Part shown: piece after piece, positions 17,798 through 25,317 of the stretch
How positions within the stretch are numbered: position 1 is the first letter of the stretch
Layout: each line of letters opens with the position of its first letter
From: Rhizobium viscosum
GTDB taxonomy: Bacteria; Pseudomonadota; Alphaproteobacteria; Rhizobiales; Rhizobiaceae
Length of the DNA: 64,000 nt
Assembly: GCF_014873945.1 (NCBI RefSeq)
Contig: NZ_JADBEC010000001.1
Location: 248,001 to 312,000, forward strand
Direction: 5' to 3'
The notes under the pieces: model-generated
Databases searched by the model: none
Told to the model about the DNA's origin: nothing
Seen by the model: the letters and a program-made list of their open reading frames with translations, nothing else
Made by a program: the position numbers and the translations under genes

Positions 17798-17924
17798 GGG
17801 AAAGAAGGTTGCCGCCTTCTTTCCCACGCACTGCGATGGCCCTACACCGTATGGTGTAGGGCTTTTTTCGTGCTGACTGGCAGCACGAAATCGAAGCTGA
17901 AAAAAAATGCGCCTAGCGGCGCAT
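17798..17924. terminator. Cluster of four hairpins including two convergent terminators
   Basis: Hairpins in order: GGGAAAGAAGG/CCTTCTTTCCC (17798-17825), GCCCTACACC/GGTGTAGGGC followed by T6 (17839-17868, plus-strand terminator), CGTGCTG/CAGCACG (17869-17887), and ATGCGCC/GGCGCAT (17907-17924). The last is preceded by A8, which is a minus-strand terminator. Convergent terminators imply a transcript arriving from each side, yet no clear gene ends here, so short RNAs are possible. Confidence 0.65.
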
Positions 17925-18309
17925 GATTCCTGGTGCATCGATCTTTTACAGATGGAGGCAGCTCTATTCTTGCGATGTCTAAATACATCCCTTCAGCCAT
18001 AGCCCCCTCGATGACGGCCGCCTCGGTCATATATTCCGAGTATAGCTATTCTTGGTTAACGTAGCCCTAGAGTGACTTAATCACCGCAACAGGTCAAGGC
18101 TGATTTTCCGTCGGCGTCGCTCTCTACATTATAGCAATTCTAATGTAAGCGACTAAAGTTCGGCAACCGATTTCGAGAAATTTCCTCCTTTATCGGGCTC
18201 CTGCCGCAAATCTCGCATTTTATCCGCGTTCCACTCAGTAGCCTATTTCCAATTTGCCTGAGAGAGTTATAGTCAGCGGAATATAGGATTCCGCCAAAGA
18301 GGCAAGACA

Positions 18310-19020
18310 ATGATTTCACTTGAAAAAGACGAACAAAATCAAGAAAAAATCTTAAAAGCGATAAGAGATCTGAATAAGATCAAGTATTACATCGAGAATG
18401 GGCAATCGAAAGACATAAGGGAAGCGATTGAGGGCCTCTTTTCCGAGAGGACGCTCCGGAATTGGATCAACGACCCCTCAAAGGCCGTATTGTCCTCAAA
18501 TATTCAGAAAAAAGACGTGCTTGCGATTGCAGTTAGAAGGCTCGAGACACGGTTTAAGATTGACCACGTACAAATGTATGACTTTGCAGTCAGAGAATTA
18601 GGAACAGACTCCGATCCAGCTCTCGCCATCAAAAAATACGAAGGCACCTACCATATATTTTCAAGTATTCCGGAAACTAGCTTAAAAATACTAAATCTCA
18701 GAGTCCACATCGATGCGAAGAATATACCTATATTCTTCTTGAAGGCGAGTTTGATGAGAAACGTGAAAATGTGCGATGGCCTTGTTTTCGACACTGGATC
18801 GCACATTATTATGTCCGGCCTCTCCACATACATAAATGCATTTTTAACCATAAAAAAGGTGCCAGATCCGTGGAAAGACGCGATTCATGGCGTAATAACA
18901 ATAGAAAACAGACTCAATCGGGAATGCTATTCTTCAGAGATCCACATGGTCCATGTCGCAAACGATAAGATACTGCGGCGGACTCAAAAAGAGATTCTGT
19001 CTCCTGCAATCAAAATTTAA
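18310..19020 (+). CDS. AT-rich hypothetical protein
   Basis: A 236-residue protein from ATG 18310 with AGAGGCAAG upstream. The N-terminal 100 residues are charged and helical and contain a possible HTH-like stretch (IEGLFSERTLRNWINDPSKAV). The C-terminal part is beta-rich, without transmembrane segments. It is clearly more AT-rich, with Lys/Ile-biased codon use, than its neighbours, pointing to a foreign origin. A regulator role is possible but not supported beyond the helix pattern. Confidence 0.6.
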   Translation: MISLEKDEQNQEKILKAIRDLNKIKYYIENGQSKDIREAIEGLFSERTLRNWINDPSKAVLSSNIQKKDVLAIAVRRLETRFKIDHVQMYDFAVRELGTDSDPALAIKKYEGTYHIFSSIPETSLKILNLRVHIDAKNIPIFFLKASLMRNVKMCDGLVFDTGSHIIMSGLSTYINAFLTIKKVPDPWKDAIHGVITIENRLNRECYSSEIHMVHVANDKILRRTQKEILSPAIKI

Positions 19021-19933
19021 AATTGCAGAAATGAACATTCTGCTACGTTGGGGCGTTGCGGGCCCTCCCGCAGAAGGGGTGGCGTAAAACCGTCCGCCGG
19101 GTTGGCAGCCAGGGGAAAGCCTTCCCCTCCCCAGTTCCTCCTAAATTCCATAAACACAGCAGACTGCCGTCCGCGCTCCCGCAGACGCGGCGCGCAGCCG
19201 CTTCCTGCCCGCGAACCAGATGGGCGACCATCGGCAGGTGGCCCAATCAGATCCGCCGAACACCGGCCTTCGGCAAGTCTGTGCTCGGGAGACCGCTACC
19301 GGCGGCGGCACACGACTTGCGGACGGCCGGAGGCGGATCAAGGTGCCACCTCCTGCCAGGCGCCTACCGCCGGTCCCACGGAGCAACCGGCGCAAAGCAC
19401 AAGCGGGACAAGTCGGACATACCATGTCCGACCGCGCGGCCGGCCGGCGGGCCGTCACTCGCCAATCCTTTGGGGAGTGACGGACCCGCCGAACGCCAAC
19501 GCTGAAGCCATTTCGCACAAACGATCCCACATGACCGACAAAGGACGCGCGTTCCCACCGGAACGAAGCGGCATCATTTTTTAGGCAAGCTGCTGGAAAT
19601 TACGAAGCGGCTGCGTTCACTATTCCGGCAGATCAAGCAACAGCCTGATCCATCTTCCTCCCCGTTTTCCCAACCAATAGGAGCGCATCATGCATGCTAA
19701 CACGATCCGTGCGCCGCCGCGGCGGCGCATCCCCCGACGTCGGTTCCCCGAACCGCCGCCGGACGCCCAACAGGGCACACTTAATCGGCCAGCCGCCCGG
19801 CTGGCTCAAGAAGGCTCTTACCGTACGAAAGGAGACTAACCCCATTCCCGGCTTTCGCCGCGGATGTCTTTCCGCGGGGTGACCTGATCTAAGGACAGGC
19901 ATCAGCCATCAACACTCACCGCCCTAAACGGAA
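19021..19933. other. About 0.9 kb GC-rich region without a convincing gene
   Basis: Several frames stay open here (for example plus-strand 19048-19584), but their products are low-complexity Arg/Pro/Gly strings with no ribosome sites. The region holds a perfect 20-bp palindrome (19710-19729, arms TGCGCCGCCG) and other GC-rich inverted repeats. It directly precedes a tyrosine recombinase gene, so it may contain recombination or partition sites. Confidence 0.5.
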
Positions 19934-20815
19934 ATGAGAATGATGGACAACCTAAACATGGACCTGGTGCGGCTGTGCCGCCGCAACCGGGACGGTTCTT
20001 TCGGCACGCAAACCAACCGCTCGCGCGGCTTGGCCGCAATGGCGGACGAACTGCTCGAACTCGGCTACAAGCTGCCGACGGCAGCTTCGCTCAAACCCAA
20101 GCACGTCGACGCACTCGTCGAGAAATGGCTCAACGACGACAAGAGCGATGCCAGCATCCGTAACCGGCTGAGCTGGCTGCGCTGGTGGGCCGAGAAGATC
20201 GGCAAGCCGAACGTGGTCAGCCGCGACAACGCCACCTATGGCGTCGCCGAACGCGGTGAAACCCACCGCAATCGCGCCCAAACCCTCGACACGACCCAAC
20301 TCCAGGCGATCGAAAGCCCGCATATCCAGGCCTCCGTCCTGCTGCAGGTCGCGTTCGGCTTGCGTCGCGAGGAAGCGATCAAGTTTCGGCCACATATCGC
20401 CATGCGCGCCGACCATATCGCGCTGCAGCCGAGCTGGACTAAAGGCGGCCGCGCCCGGACGATCCCGATCACCACATTGGACCAGCGCCAGACGCTCCAC
20501 CACATCGCCGCCCTCGTCAAAGGTCAGGGATCGCTGATCCCCGTGGATCTGACCTATGTCGAGCAGCTCAAGCGTTATGAATACCAGACCCACAAGGCCG
20601 GCCTGCGCAATACGCACGGGTTCCGCCACGCCTATGCTCAGCAACGGTATAAGGTACTTGCCGGACTCCCCTGCCCGCTCGCTGGCGGCAAGACCTGGAA
20701 GGAGATGACGCCGAAGGAGCGCGAGGCCGATCGCGCCGCGCGGCGGCAGATTTCCGCTGAACTCGGTCATGGCCGTCTCAAGGTCACCGATACCTATCTC
20801 GGGAGTGCCTTCTGA
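19934..20815 (+). CDS. Tyrosine recombinase / integrase-domain protein
   Basis: A 293-residue protein with an N-terminal SAM-like core-binding domain (residues 10-90) and a catalytic domain showing AFGLRREEAIKF (first Arg), NTHGFRHAYAQQRY (HxxR) and ISAELGHGRLKVTDTYLG (His and nucleophile Tyr). It lacks the N-terminal arm-binding domain of phage integrases. Proteins of this type occur in conjugative and plasmid-derived islands rather than beside tRNA genes. Its stop overlaps the start of the next gene by one base (TGATG), so they are translated together. ATG 19943 is an alternative start. Confidence 0.85.
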   Translation: MRMMDNLNMDLVRLCRRNRDGSFGTQTNRSRGLAAMADELLELGYKLPTAASLKPKHVDALVEKWLNDDKSDASIRNRLSWLRWWAEKIGKPNVVSRDNATYGVAERGETHRNRAQTLDTTQLQAIESPHIQASVLLQVAFGLRREEAIKFRPHIAMRADHIALQPSWTKGGRARTIPITTLDQRQTLHHIAALVKGQGSLIPVDLTYVEQLKRYEYQTHKAGLRNTHGFRHAYAQQRYKVLAGLPCPLAGGKTWKEMTPKEREADRAARRQISAELGHGRLKVTDTYLGSAF

Positions 20816-21117
20816 TGAAACGCGCTGAAGGCAATTTCCTCATGGCCGCCAATGTCCGCAAAAAATACGCGGACAGGCTCTTCAAGCCTGCCACTGTAGC
20901 GGCCGCCATCGATGAACAGGCATTCCAGGGTCACCGCCACTACCGGATCGTCCAGGAGCAACCGTTCGACCTGTCCGATACCGATGCCGCCAAAAGCCTC
21001 GAAGAATGGCTCGACCGGGAGCAGTTCCACTATATCTGGCGCCCGACCCTCATCGAGCAGGACCCGCTTCGCCCCGCCATTGGCAGCGAATATCCAGAAC
21101 TGGTGATCACATGGTGA
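20815..21117 (+). CDS. Small protein co-translated with the recombinase
   Basis: A 100-residue soluble protein (start overlapping the recombinase stop). It has a conserved-looking middle (AFQGHRHYRIVQEQPFDLSD) and an aromatic C-terminal half (WLDREQFHYIWRP). No family is recognised; tight coupling suggests a role with the recombinase. Confidence 0.6.
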   Translation: MKRAEGNFLMAANVRKKYADRLFKPATVAAAIDEQAFQGHRHYRIVQEQPFDLSDTDAAKSLEEWLDREQFHYIWRPTLIEQDPLRPAIGSEYPELVITW

Positions 21118-21139
21118 CGCCCGTGTTCATTCTGGCACT

Positions 21140-21262
21140 TTGGCACTGCTGATCGTGGCGCAATCTCTGCTTGCTGCCGTCACAGTAGTCGCAAGGGTCC
21201 TCTGGACGATGCTCGGCCTGACGCTGATCTATTTCACGTTCGCGCTGCTGTTTGGCCGCTGA
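21140..21262 (+). CDS. Possible tiny membrane peptide (frameshifted start)
   Basis: A 40-codon frame from TTG 21140 encodes a strongly hydrophobic peptide (LALLIVAQSLLAAVTVV, then LGLTLIYFTFALLFGR). An ATG at 21112 in another frame begins MVTPVFILAL and stops soon after. A one-base change in the GGCACTTTGGCACTG stretch would join them into one two-span peptide. It may be a decayed gene. Confidence 0.3.
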   Translation: MALLIVAQSLLAAVTVVARVLWTMLGLTLIYFTFALLFGR

Positions 21263-21267
21263 CAAAC

Positions 21268-21741
21268 ATGACACGCGAGCCAATTGCCTTCTCAGAGCAA
21301 GGTTGCCAAGTATGTGCAATCGCTTCACATTCGATTATGGAGTTCCAGTTTGAAGCCATATTTCCATTAGTTCTGCCGGGCAACATTGTGTTGCAAACAA
21401 CGCGTCTCGCGGGGCCGAAAGCTCTCTCCGCCCAAACCTTCAAATCCGATCTAGCTAAGGTCGCTTTTTTAGAGAGCGGGAAATGGGCTGAATATGCCCA
21501 TCTCTTTTCCCGTCAAGTCGGTCTGGTTGAGATACCGCCGATGATTTCGCTGCCTGTCGATGGGCAGTGGATCGCTTATCCGTACGCACTACATAGGTCC
21601 TATGCGGACGGAACTTGCGCAGTTTGGATTGAGACGACATCCCGACGGCCGTTTGCTCGGCATGTGCGGCTGTACTGCCATGAGCAAGCAGCGATTGCCG
21701 ACAACCAGATTATCGCCGAAATACTTGGCAGACAACGCTAG
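21268..21741 (+). CDS. Hypothetical protein
   Basis: A 157-residue protein with no transmembrane segment. The middle reads EIPPMISLPVDGQWIAYPYA and the C-terminal half VWIETTSRRPFARHVRLYC. The ribosome site is poor. Its 3' end overlaps the convergent zinc-binding protein gene by 4 nt. No family recognised. Confidence 0.5.
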   Translation: MTREPIAFSEQGCQVCAIASHSIMEFQFEAIFPLVLPGNIVLQTTRLAGPKALSAQTFKSDLAKVAFLESGKWAEYAHLFSRQVGLVEIPPMISLPVDGQWIAYPYALHRSYADGTCAVWIETTSRRPFARHVRLYCHEQAAIADNQIIAEILGRQR

Positions 21742-21932
21742 TCGTCGTCCTCGCCATCATCAATGTAGCCCTCGTCGCAATCTTCGGGACAACAAACCTG
21801 TCCAGCAGGCTGATCGCCGTGACCACAGTTGAGGCAAGGGACAACTTCGCCGTCATCATTGTAGTCACCGGATCCACCGCAATCAGGACAGTCGATGGAA
21901 CCGGTACCATCGCAACGCAGGCACTTTCCCAT
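21738..21932 (-). CDS. Small DnaJ-type zinc-ribbon protein
   Basis: A 64-residue acidic protein built of cysteine motifs like the zinc-binding centre of DnaJ: CLRCDGTG, CPDCGGSG, CLNCGHG and CCPEDCDEGY, ending in an acidic DDGEDDD tail. It contains no J domain. Such free zinc ribbons may act as chaperone-like or regulatory adapters; its role here is unknown. It converges on the upstream hypothetical gene, sharing 4 nt. Confidence 0.7.
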   Translation of the reverse strand: MGKCLRCDGTGSIDCPDCGGSGDYNDDGEVVPCLNCGHGDQPAGQVCCPEDCDEGYIDDGEDDD

Positions 21933-22196
21933 AGCGCTTATCCGGACGGAGTTGAGATAGCTTAGTATGCGGATTTCATCCTAGATTGCAATTGCAGGAA
22001 TTGCTTACGCCTGCGATCACGTCCAACTTACCGGCCTTGAAGCGAACGGCAACAGGCATCCACCCTGTCACCGGTCGGAGACACGTATTGACATTCGGAC
22101 GGAAGGTCCTTTAAGGCGCGGTGCGGCGGCAGCTTCCATGCGCTGCGCGAAGGCCGTCCGACACCCCGATATTTCGGCGGATCTTGGGAGATCAGT

Positions 22197-22823
22197 TTAT
22201 TGGTCCGCTGTCGCTCTTTGAAAGGCGGACCAGAACGTCTCCGCACTGCGTCGATAGGCTTTCATCTGATCTTCCATATCGATCATGATCTGCTGGGTGC
22301 CGTAGCCTAAGTGTTCCCAGATCGACGCGGTCAGCGTCGCAAACTCGAAGAGGTCGGTGTAGGTAGGACCACCCTCCGTTTCATAGATAGCAAAATGCGC
22401 AAGTTGCTTGTTGCGCATATGTTTCAGACGCGCCAAGCGTTGATCGATGAGTGCCCGGTCGAATATCCAGATCGCTTTTTCAAGGCGCTGACGGTGAACC
22501 GGCCATGGTACGTCACCCAGCCGGCCATCTTCCTTAAGGAAAGTAATCGCCGCGCGAAGATGTCGGTCGTCGGGATGACGAACTTCCGCAAACGCGCGCA
22601 CCACGAAAACATGGAGCCGAAACAGCGTGCTGTTGACAAGCAATCTCAAGGTCAGAGCCAAGCCGTCCTTGTTAACCCCCGCAATCACCTCCGGTGCGTT
22701 GGCCCTTTCCAGCAAATCGACCGAGGCAAGGCATTCAAGGCCGTCGGCGTAGCCCTGAACGGCTATTGAATTCAATGTATTCCAGTCTTTAACGGCATGA
22801 ACCAGTTTGATTTTATTGGACAT
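22197..22823 (-). CDS. HEPN-like protein (AbiU2-type)
   Basis: A 208-residue all-helical protein from ATG 22823 (GGGGAA upstream; an in-frame GTG at 22838 is possible). Near residue 140 it carries LKHMRNKQLAHFAIYE, an RNxxxxH motif of HEPN ribonucleases, in the arrangement seen in AbiU2-like abortive-infection proteins. The predicted role is RNA cleavage on infection. It stands divergent from the Fic operon, with about 100 bp between them. No partner nucleotidyltransferase is adjacent. Confidence 0.65.
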   Translation of the reverse strand: MSNKIKLVHAVKDWNTLNSIAVQGYADGLECLASVDLLERANAPEVIAGVNKDGLALTLRLLVNSTLFRLHVFVVRAFAEVRHPDDRHLRAAITFLKEDGRLGDVPWPVHRQRLEKAIWIFDRALIDQRLARLKHMRNKQLAHFAIYETEGGPTYTDLFEFATLTASIWEHLGYGTQQIMIDMEDQMKAYRRSAETFWSAFQRATADQ

Positions 22824-22923
22824 GTCCGCGTTCCCCACAACTCGTAAACTCGGTCCAGCCTACAATGTCCATTCCGATACAAAAAGGTGGGCAACGCCTT
22901 CGGTGTGATGGTATGCTTGCGTC

Positions 22924-23133
22924 ATGAGAAAAGATCCGAAACCTGGCCGTTCCTCCGACACCGGCAAATTCGTTACCCGTCCGATTGGCGGCAGCAAGGC
23001 TGCCAAATTCGCCGAGGTCGAGGGACTGAAGATGAACGGCGCCTCGAAGGCGCTGTCGGACAAACTCACCTTCAGCGGCTTGAAGGGTGACGCCTACCGG
23101 CGCGAGATCATGAAGGCCTTCAAAAAGGGCTGA
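22924..23133 (+). CDS. Small Fic-associated protein, candidate antitoxin
   Basis: A 69-residue basic protein with the pattern SSDTGKFVTRPIGGSKAAKF, then EVEGLKMNG and GDAYRREIMKAFKKG. It sits 3 nt before the Fic gene, the position of small antitoxins or regulators in Fic/Doc modules. The class I Fic inhibitory motif ([S/T]xxxE[G/N]) is not present in strict form, so inhibition by ATP-site blocking cannot be read from sequence. Function inferred from position only. Confidence 0.65.
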   Translation: MRKDPKPGRSSDTGKFVTRPIGGSKAAKFAEVEGLKMNGASKALSDKLTFSGLKGDAYRREIMKAFKKG

Positions 23134-23136
23134 CGC

Positions 23137-23715
23137 GTGGTCCGTTACAATGCCGTCGAAGATCCGCTCTGCTATCCGGGCACCCATGTTCTGCGCAACA
23201 AGGCCGATATTGAAGACCAGGACCAACTGGACGAGTTCGAACAGTTGATGTTCGACTCACGGGCGCAGGAGACCCTGCCCGAAGGAAACCTCGATTTCGC
23301 GCACTATCTGGCGCTGCACCGACATTTCTTTCAAGATGTCTACGAATGGGCTGGTGAAGTCCGTACCATCCGCACCGGCAAGGGTGAGAATTGGTTCTGC
23401 TATCCCGAATACATTGTGCCGGAAGCGGAGAAGTTATTCACGCAGTTGGCCGAACGCAAACACCTGGCCGATCTCGAAACAAAGGATGCCTTCGCACAAG
23501 GCGCGGCATGGTTTCTGGCGGAGATCAACGCGATCCATCCATTCCGCGAAGGCAATGGCCGTACCCAACTGGTATTTCTAACAATGCTGGCTCGCAATGC
23601 CGGTTACGAACTGGACGAAACACAATTGCAACCCGGCCCATTCCTGGATGCCATGATCGTCAGTTTCAGCGGCGACCTCGAACCTCTGGCGGTCGAAATC
23701 CGCAGGATGATATAA
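23137..23715 (+). CDS. Fic-domain protein (AMP-transferase-type toxin)
   Basis: A 192-residue protein with the Fic core HPFREGNGRT at residues 134-143 (catalytic His134 and the GNGR phosphate loop). The upstream flap region shows EWAGEVRTIRTGKGENWFCY, as in Fic proteins. Known members transfer AMP or other phosphate groups to target proteins. The final Arg of the canonical HxFx(D/E)GNGRxxR motif is replaced by Val (GNGRTQLV), which may alter activity. The start is GTG at 23137, 3 nt after the small partner gene. Confidence 0.88.
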   Translation: MVRYNAVEDPLCYPGTHVLRNKADIEDQDQLDEFEQLMFDSRAQETLPEGNLDFAHYLALHRHFFQDVYEWAGEVRTIRTGKGENWFCYPEYIVPEAEKLFTQLAERKHLADLETKDAFAQGAAWFLAEINAIHPFREGNGRTQLVFLTMLARNAGYELDETQLQPGPFLDAMIVSFSGDLEPLAVEIRRMI

Positions 23716-23717
23716 TC

Positions 23718-24188
23718 TCAGCCTGCCGGTTTCGGATCGGGCGTGCGCCACAGAACGCGTTTGGAATGTCCTTCTCCGATCACCACCTGCCAGGTCTTAA
23801 ATCCGGCACTGAACTCGCCGGCCGGCATGAGATCGTTATGCAGAGTGATCGCCTTCGACCGAAACGAACTTTCGGTGCGCGCCTCGATGGCTAGGCGCGT
23901 GTCCATTCTCAGAACCGAACCTAAAGGGGTGTCGATTGCAGCCGGGTTGAAGGCGCTTGTTTCGTCCACTTCGATACTGACGTCAGGGACAATGAGCCCC
24001 ATCCAACTTTTGTTATCCGCACTTTCAAAACTCAGAAAAGGATTTTGGCCTGACAGGAATACGGCCATCGTCACATTATTCAGGTGCCCGAACAGGACGG
24101 TTTCCTCATGTTGAGTTCGCGGCAGGATCAAGCTCAGAGGCTTGGCATCGGCAAAAGTACCAACCGTGAATTCGCGGGGTGACAGCAC
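23718..24188 (-). CDS. Unknown partner of the TIR protein
   Basis: A 156-residue beta-rich protein without transmembrane segments. The start is assigned to GTG 24188: GAAGGAAC lies just upstream, overlapping the TIR stop, and only 10 nt separate it from the end of the TIR gene. A longer reading from 24293 would overlap the TIR gene by 95 nt. Characteristic stretches are LILPRTQHEETVLFGHLNN and FKTWQVVIGEGHSKRVLWR. No family recognised. The tight coupling suggests a regulator, sensor or antitoxin of the TIR protein. Confidence 0.6.
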   Translation of the reverse strand: MLSPREFTVGTFADAKPLSLILPRTQHEETVLFGHLNNVTMAVFLSGQNPFLSFESADNKSWMGLIVPDVSIEVDETSAFNPAAIDTPLGSVLRMDTRLAIEARTESSFRSKAITLHNDLMPAGEFSAGFKTWQVVIGEGHSKRVLWRTPDPKPAG

Positions 24189-24198
24189 GTCAGTTCCT

Positions 24199-25161
24199 TC
24201 AATATCTGGTAGTCTGCAATGGTCGAATAAACGCTTCCCAAAGTAACTCGGCAGCGCCCTCCTGCGAGAGTTTTTGATCCCGCTCCCCGCCAAAGGACAT
24301 CATGCCCATATTCGTCAGGTAAAGCGCCAACTCGTCGGCTTCGACGTTCAGCGACTCGTTCATGCTATTGCTGCTGGTCGAATGGCCCTGGGTGTAGTTG
24401 ATACCCCCTCCCCAGATGTCTCCGCCCATGTACACGGTACCCCGTGCAGCATCCTTGCCGTTCTGGTAGATCGTGGCGAAGAAACGGTTGGCATCGACGC
24501 GCCGGAAGACCCCTTCAAACCCGGGATTACGATCGCCCAGCTCGCTGAGAGAGTTTTCGAAAAAGCGGGCAATATATTCAAACGTTTCGTCGCGGAACTG
24601 ATCTTTATCTTTCTGTGTAAAAGATTTGGCCAGCCGGAGGTTGCTGGAGCGAGGCGCGACCGGAGTGGTTGCCGAAAAACGCTCGGCCACCGCCGAGCGC
24701 CGCACAGGCGTCGCAACCTCGCCTCCGAACCTCCCGGCTGCCTCACGAACCGCCTTTGCCACCTGAAGGAAGGCCTCGTCGATGTCCGGCCACTGCGTGA
24801 TCGGTTTACCGTCGAGTGGAACCGCCTTCAGCTTGCCGAAAGGCGCCTCATGCCAATCGGAAGCTCTGAGGATGACAGGAATGACGATTGCTTCCCCGCG
24901 CTCGTGACGCTCCATCGCCCGTTGCATTTCAATGTCATAGCAATAGTCGGACGCGATGAAGTCGGGGCTGACGAGCAACAGGATGATGTTGTCCGTGTTA
25001 ATGTGGTCGTCGATGGCCTGATCAATGTCCTGCCCCGCGCCGATGCGCCGGTCATGCCATGTTTCGATCACCCCTTGGCGCTTCAGCATGGACAATTGCT
25101 TTTCTAGCTGATCCCTCAGCTTTTCATCAGCGTGCGAATAGGAAAAGAAAACGCTCGGCAT
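24199..25161 (-). CDS. TIR-domain protein (probable NADase defence effector)
   Basis: A 320-residue protein from ATG 25161, with a near-perfect AAAGGAGG upstream. Residues 1-130 form a bacterial TIR domain: VFFSYSHADEKLRDQLE, IILLLVSPDFIASDYCY and IEM, whose Glu is the expected NAD-cleaving residue, then AIVIPVILRASDWH. After a linker (about 140-185) comes an unknown C-terminal domain (ETFEYIARFFENSLSEL, then GVFRRVDANRFFATIYQNG), probably the sensor. TIR proteins in defence islands deplete NAD. It is the first gene of a two-gene operon. Confidence 0.85.
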   Translation of the reverse strand: MPSVFFSYSHADEKLRDQLEKQLSMLKRQGVIETWHDRRIGAGQDIDQAIDDHINTDNIILLLVSPDFIASDYCYDIEMQRAMERHERGEAIVIPVILRASDWHEAPFGKLKAVPLDGKPITQWPDIDEAFLQVAKAVREAAGRFGGEVATPVRRSAVAERFSATTPVAPRSSNLRLAKSFTQKDKDQFRDETFEYIARFFENSLSELGDRNPGFEGVFRRVDANRFFATIYQNGKDAARGTVYMGGDIWGGGINYTQGHSTSSNSMNESLNVEADELALYLTNMGMMSFGGERDQKLSQEGAAELLWEAFIRPLQTTRY

Positions 25162-25317
25162 AGTTCCTCCTTTGATTGCAGTATGGGTTGGCTCGGCCTT
25201 GTGTGACAAGAAGGATCGCCGGTTTTCCCACTCTTTACTTCGGATCCAAACCATCAATTTCCAGCGCATTCTTACCTGACTTTATTTGGCACAAAGCAAT
25301 TCGCACCCCGCTTCCGA

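Noticed and set aside
17842..18030. Minus-strand frame of 62 codons
   Set aside because: It reads straight through two strong hairpins and a terminator T tract; not plausible as a gene.
19048..19584. Open plus-strand frame of 178 codons before the recombinase gene
   Set aside because: Low-complexity Arg/Pro/Gly product, several equally long overlapping frames on both strands, no start signal.
24274..25107. A 277-residue plus-strand frame opposite the TIR gene
   Set aside because: Antisense shadow; the TIR gene has a perfect Shine-Dalgarno and clear motifs.
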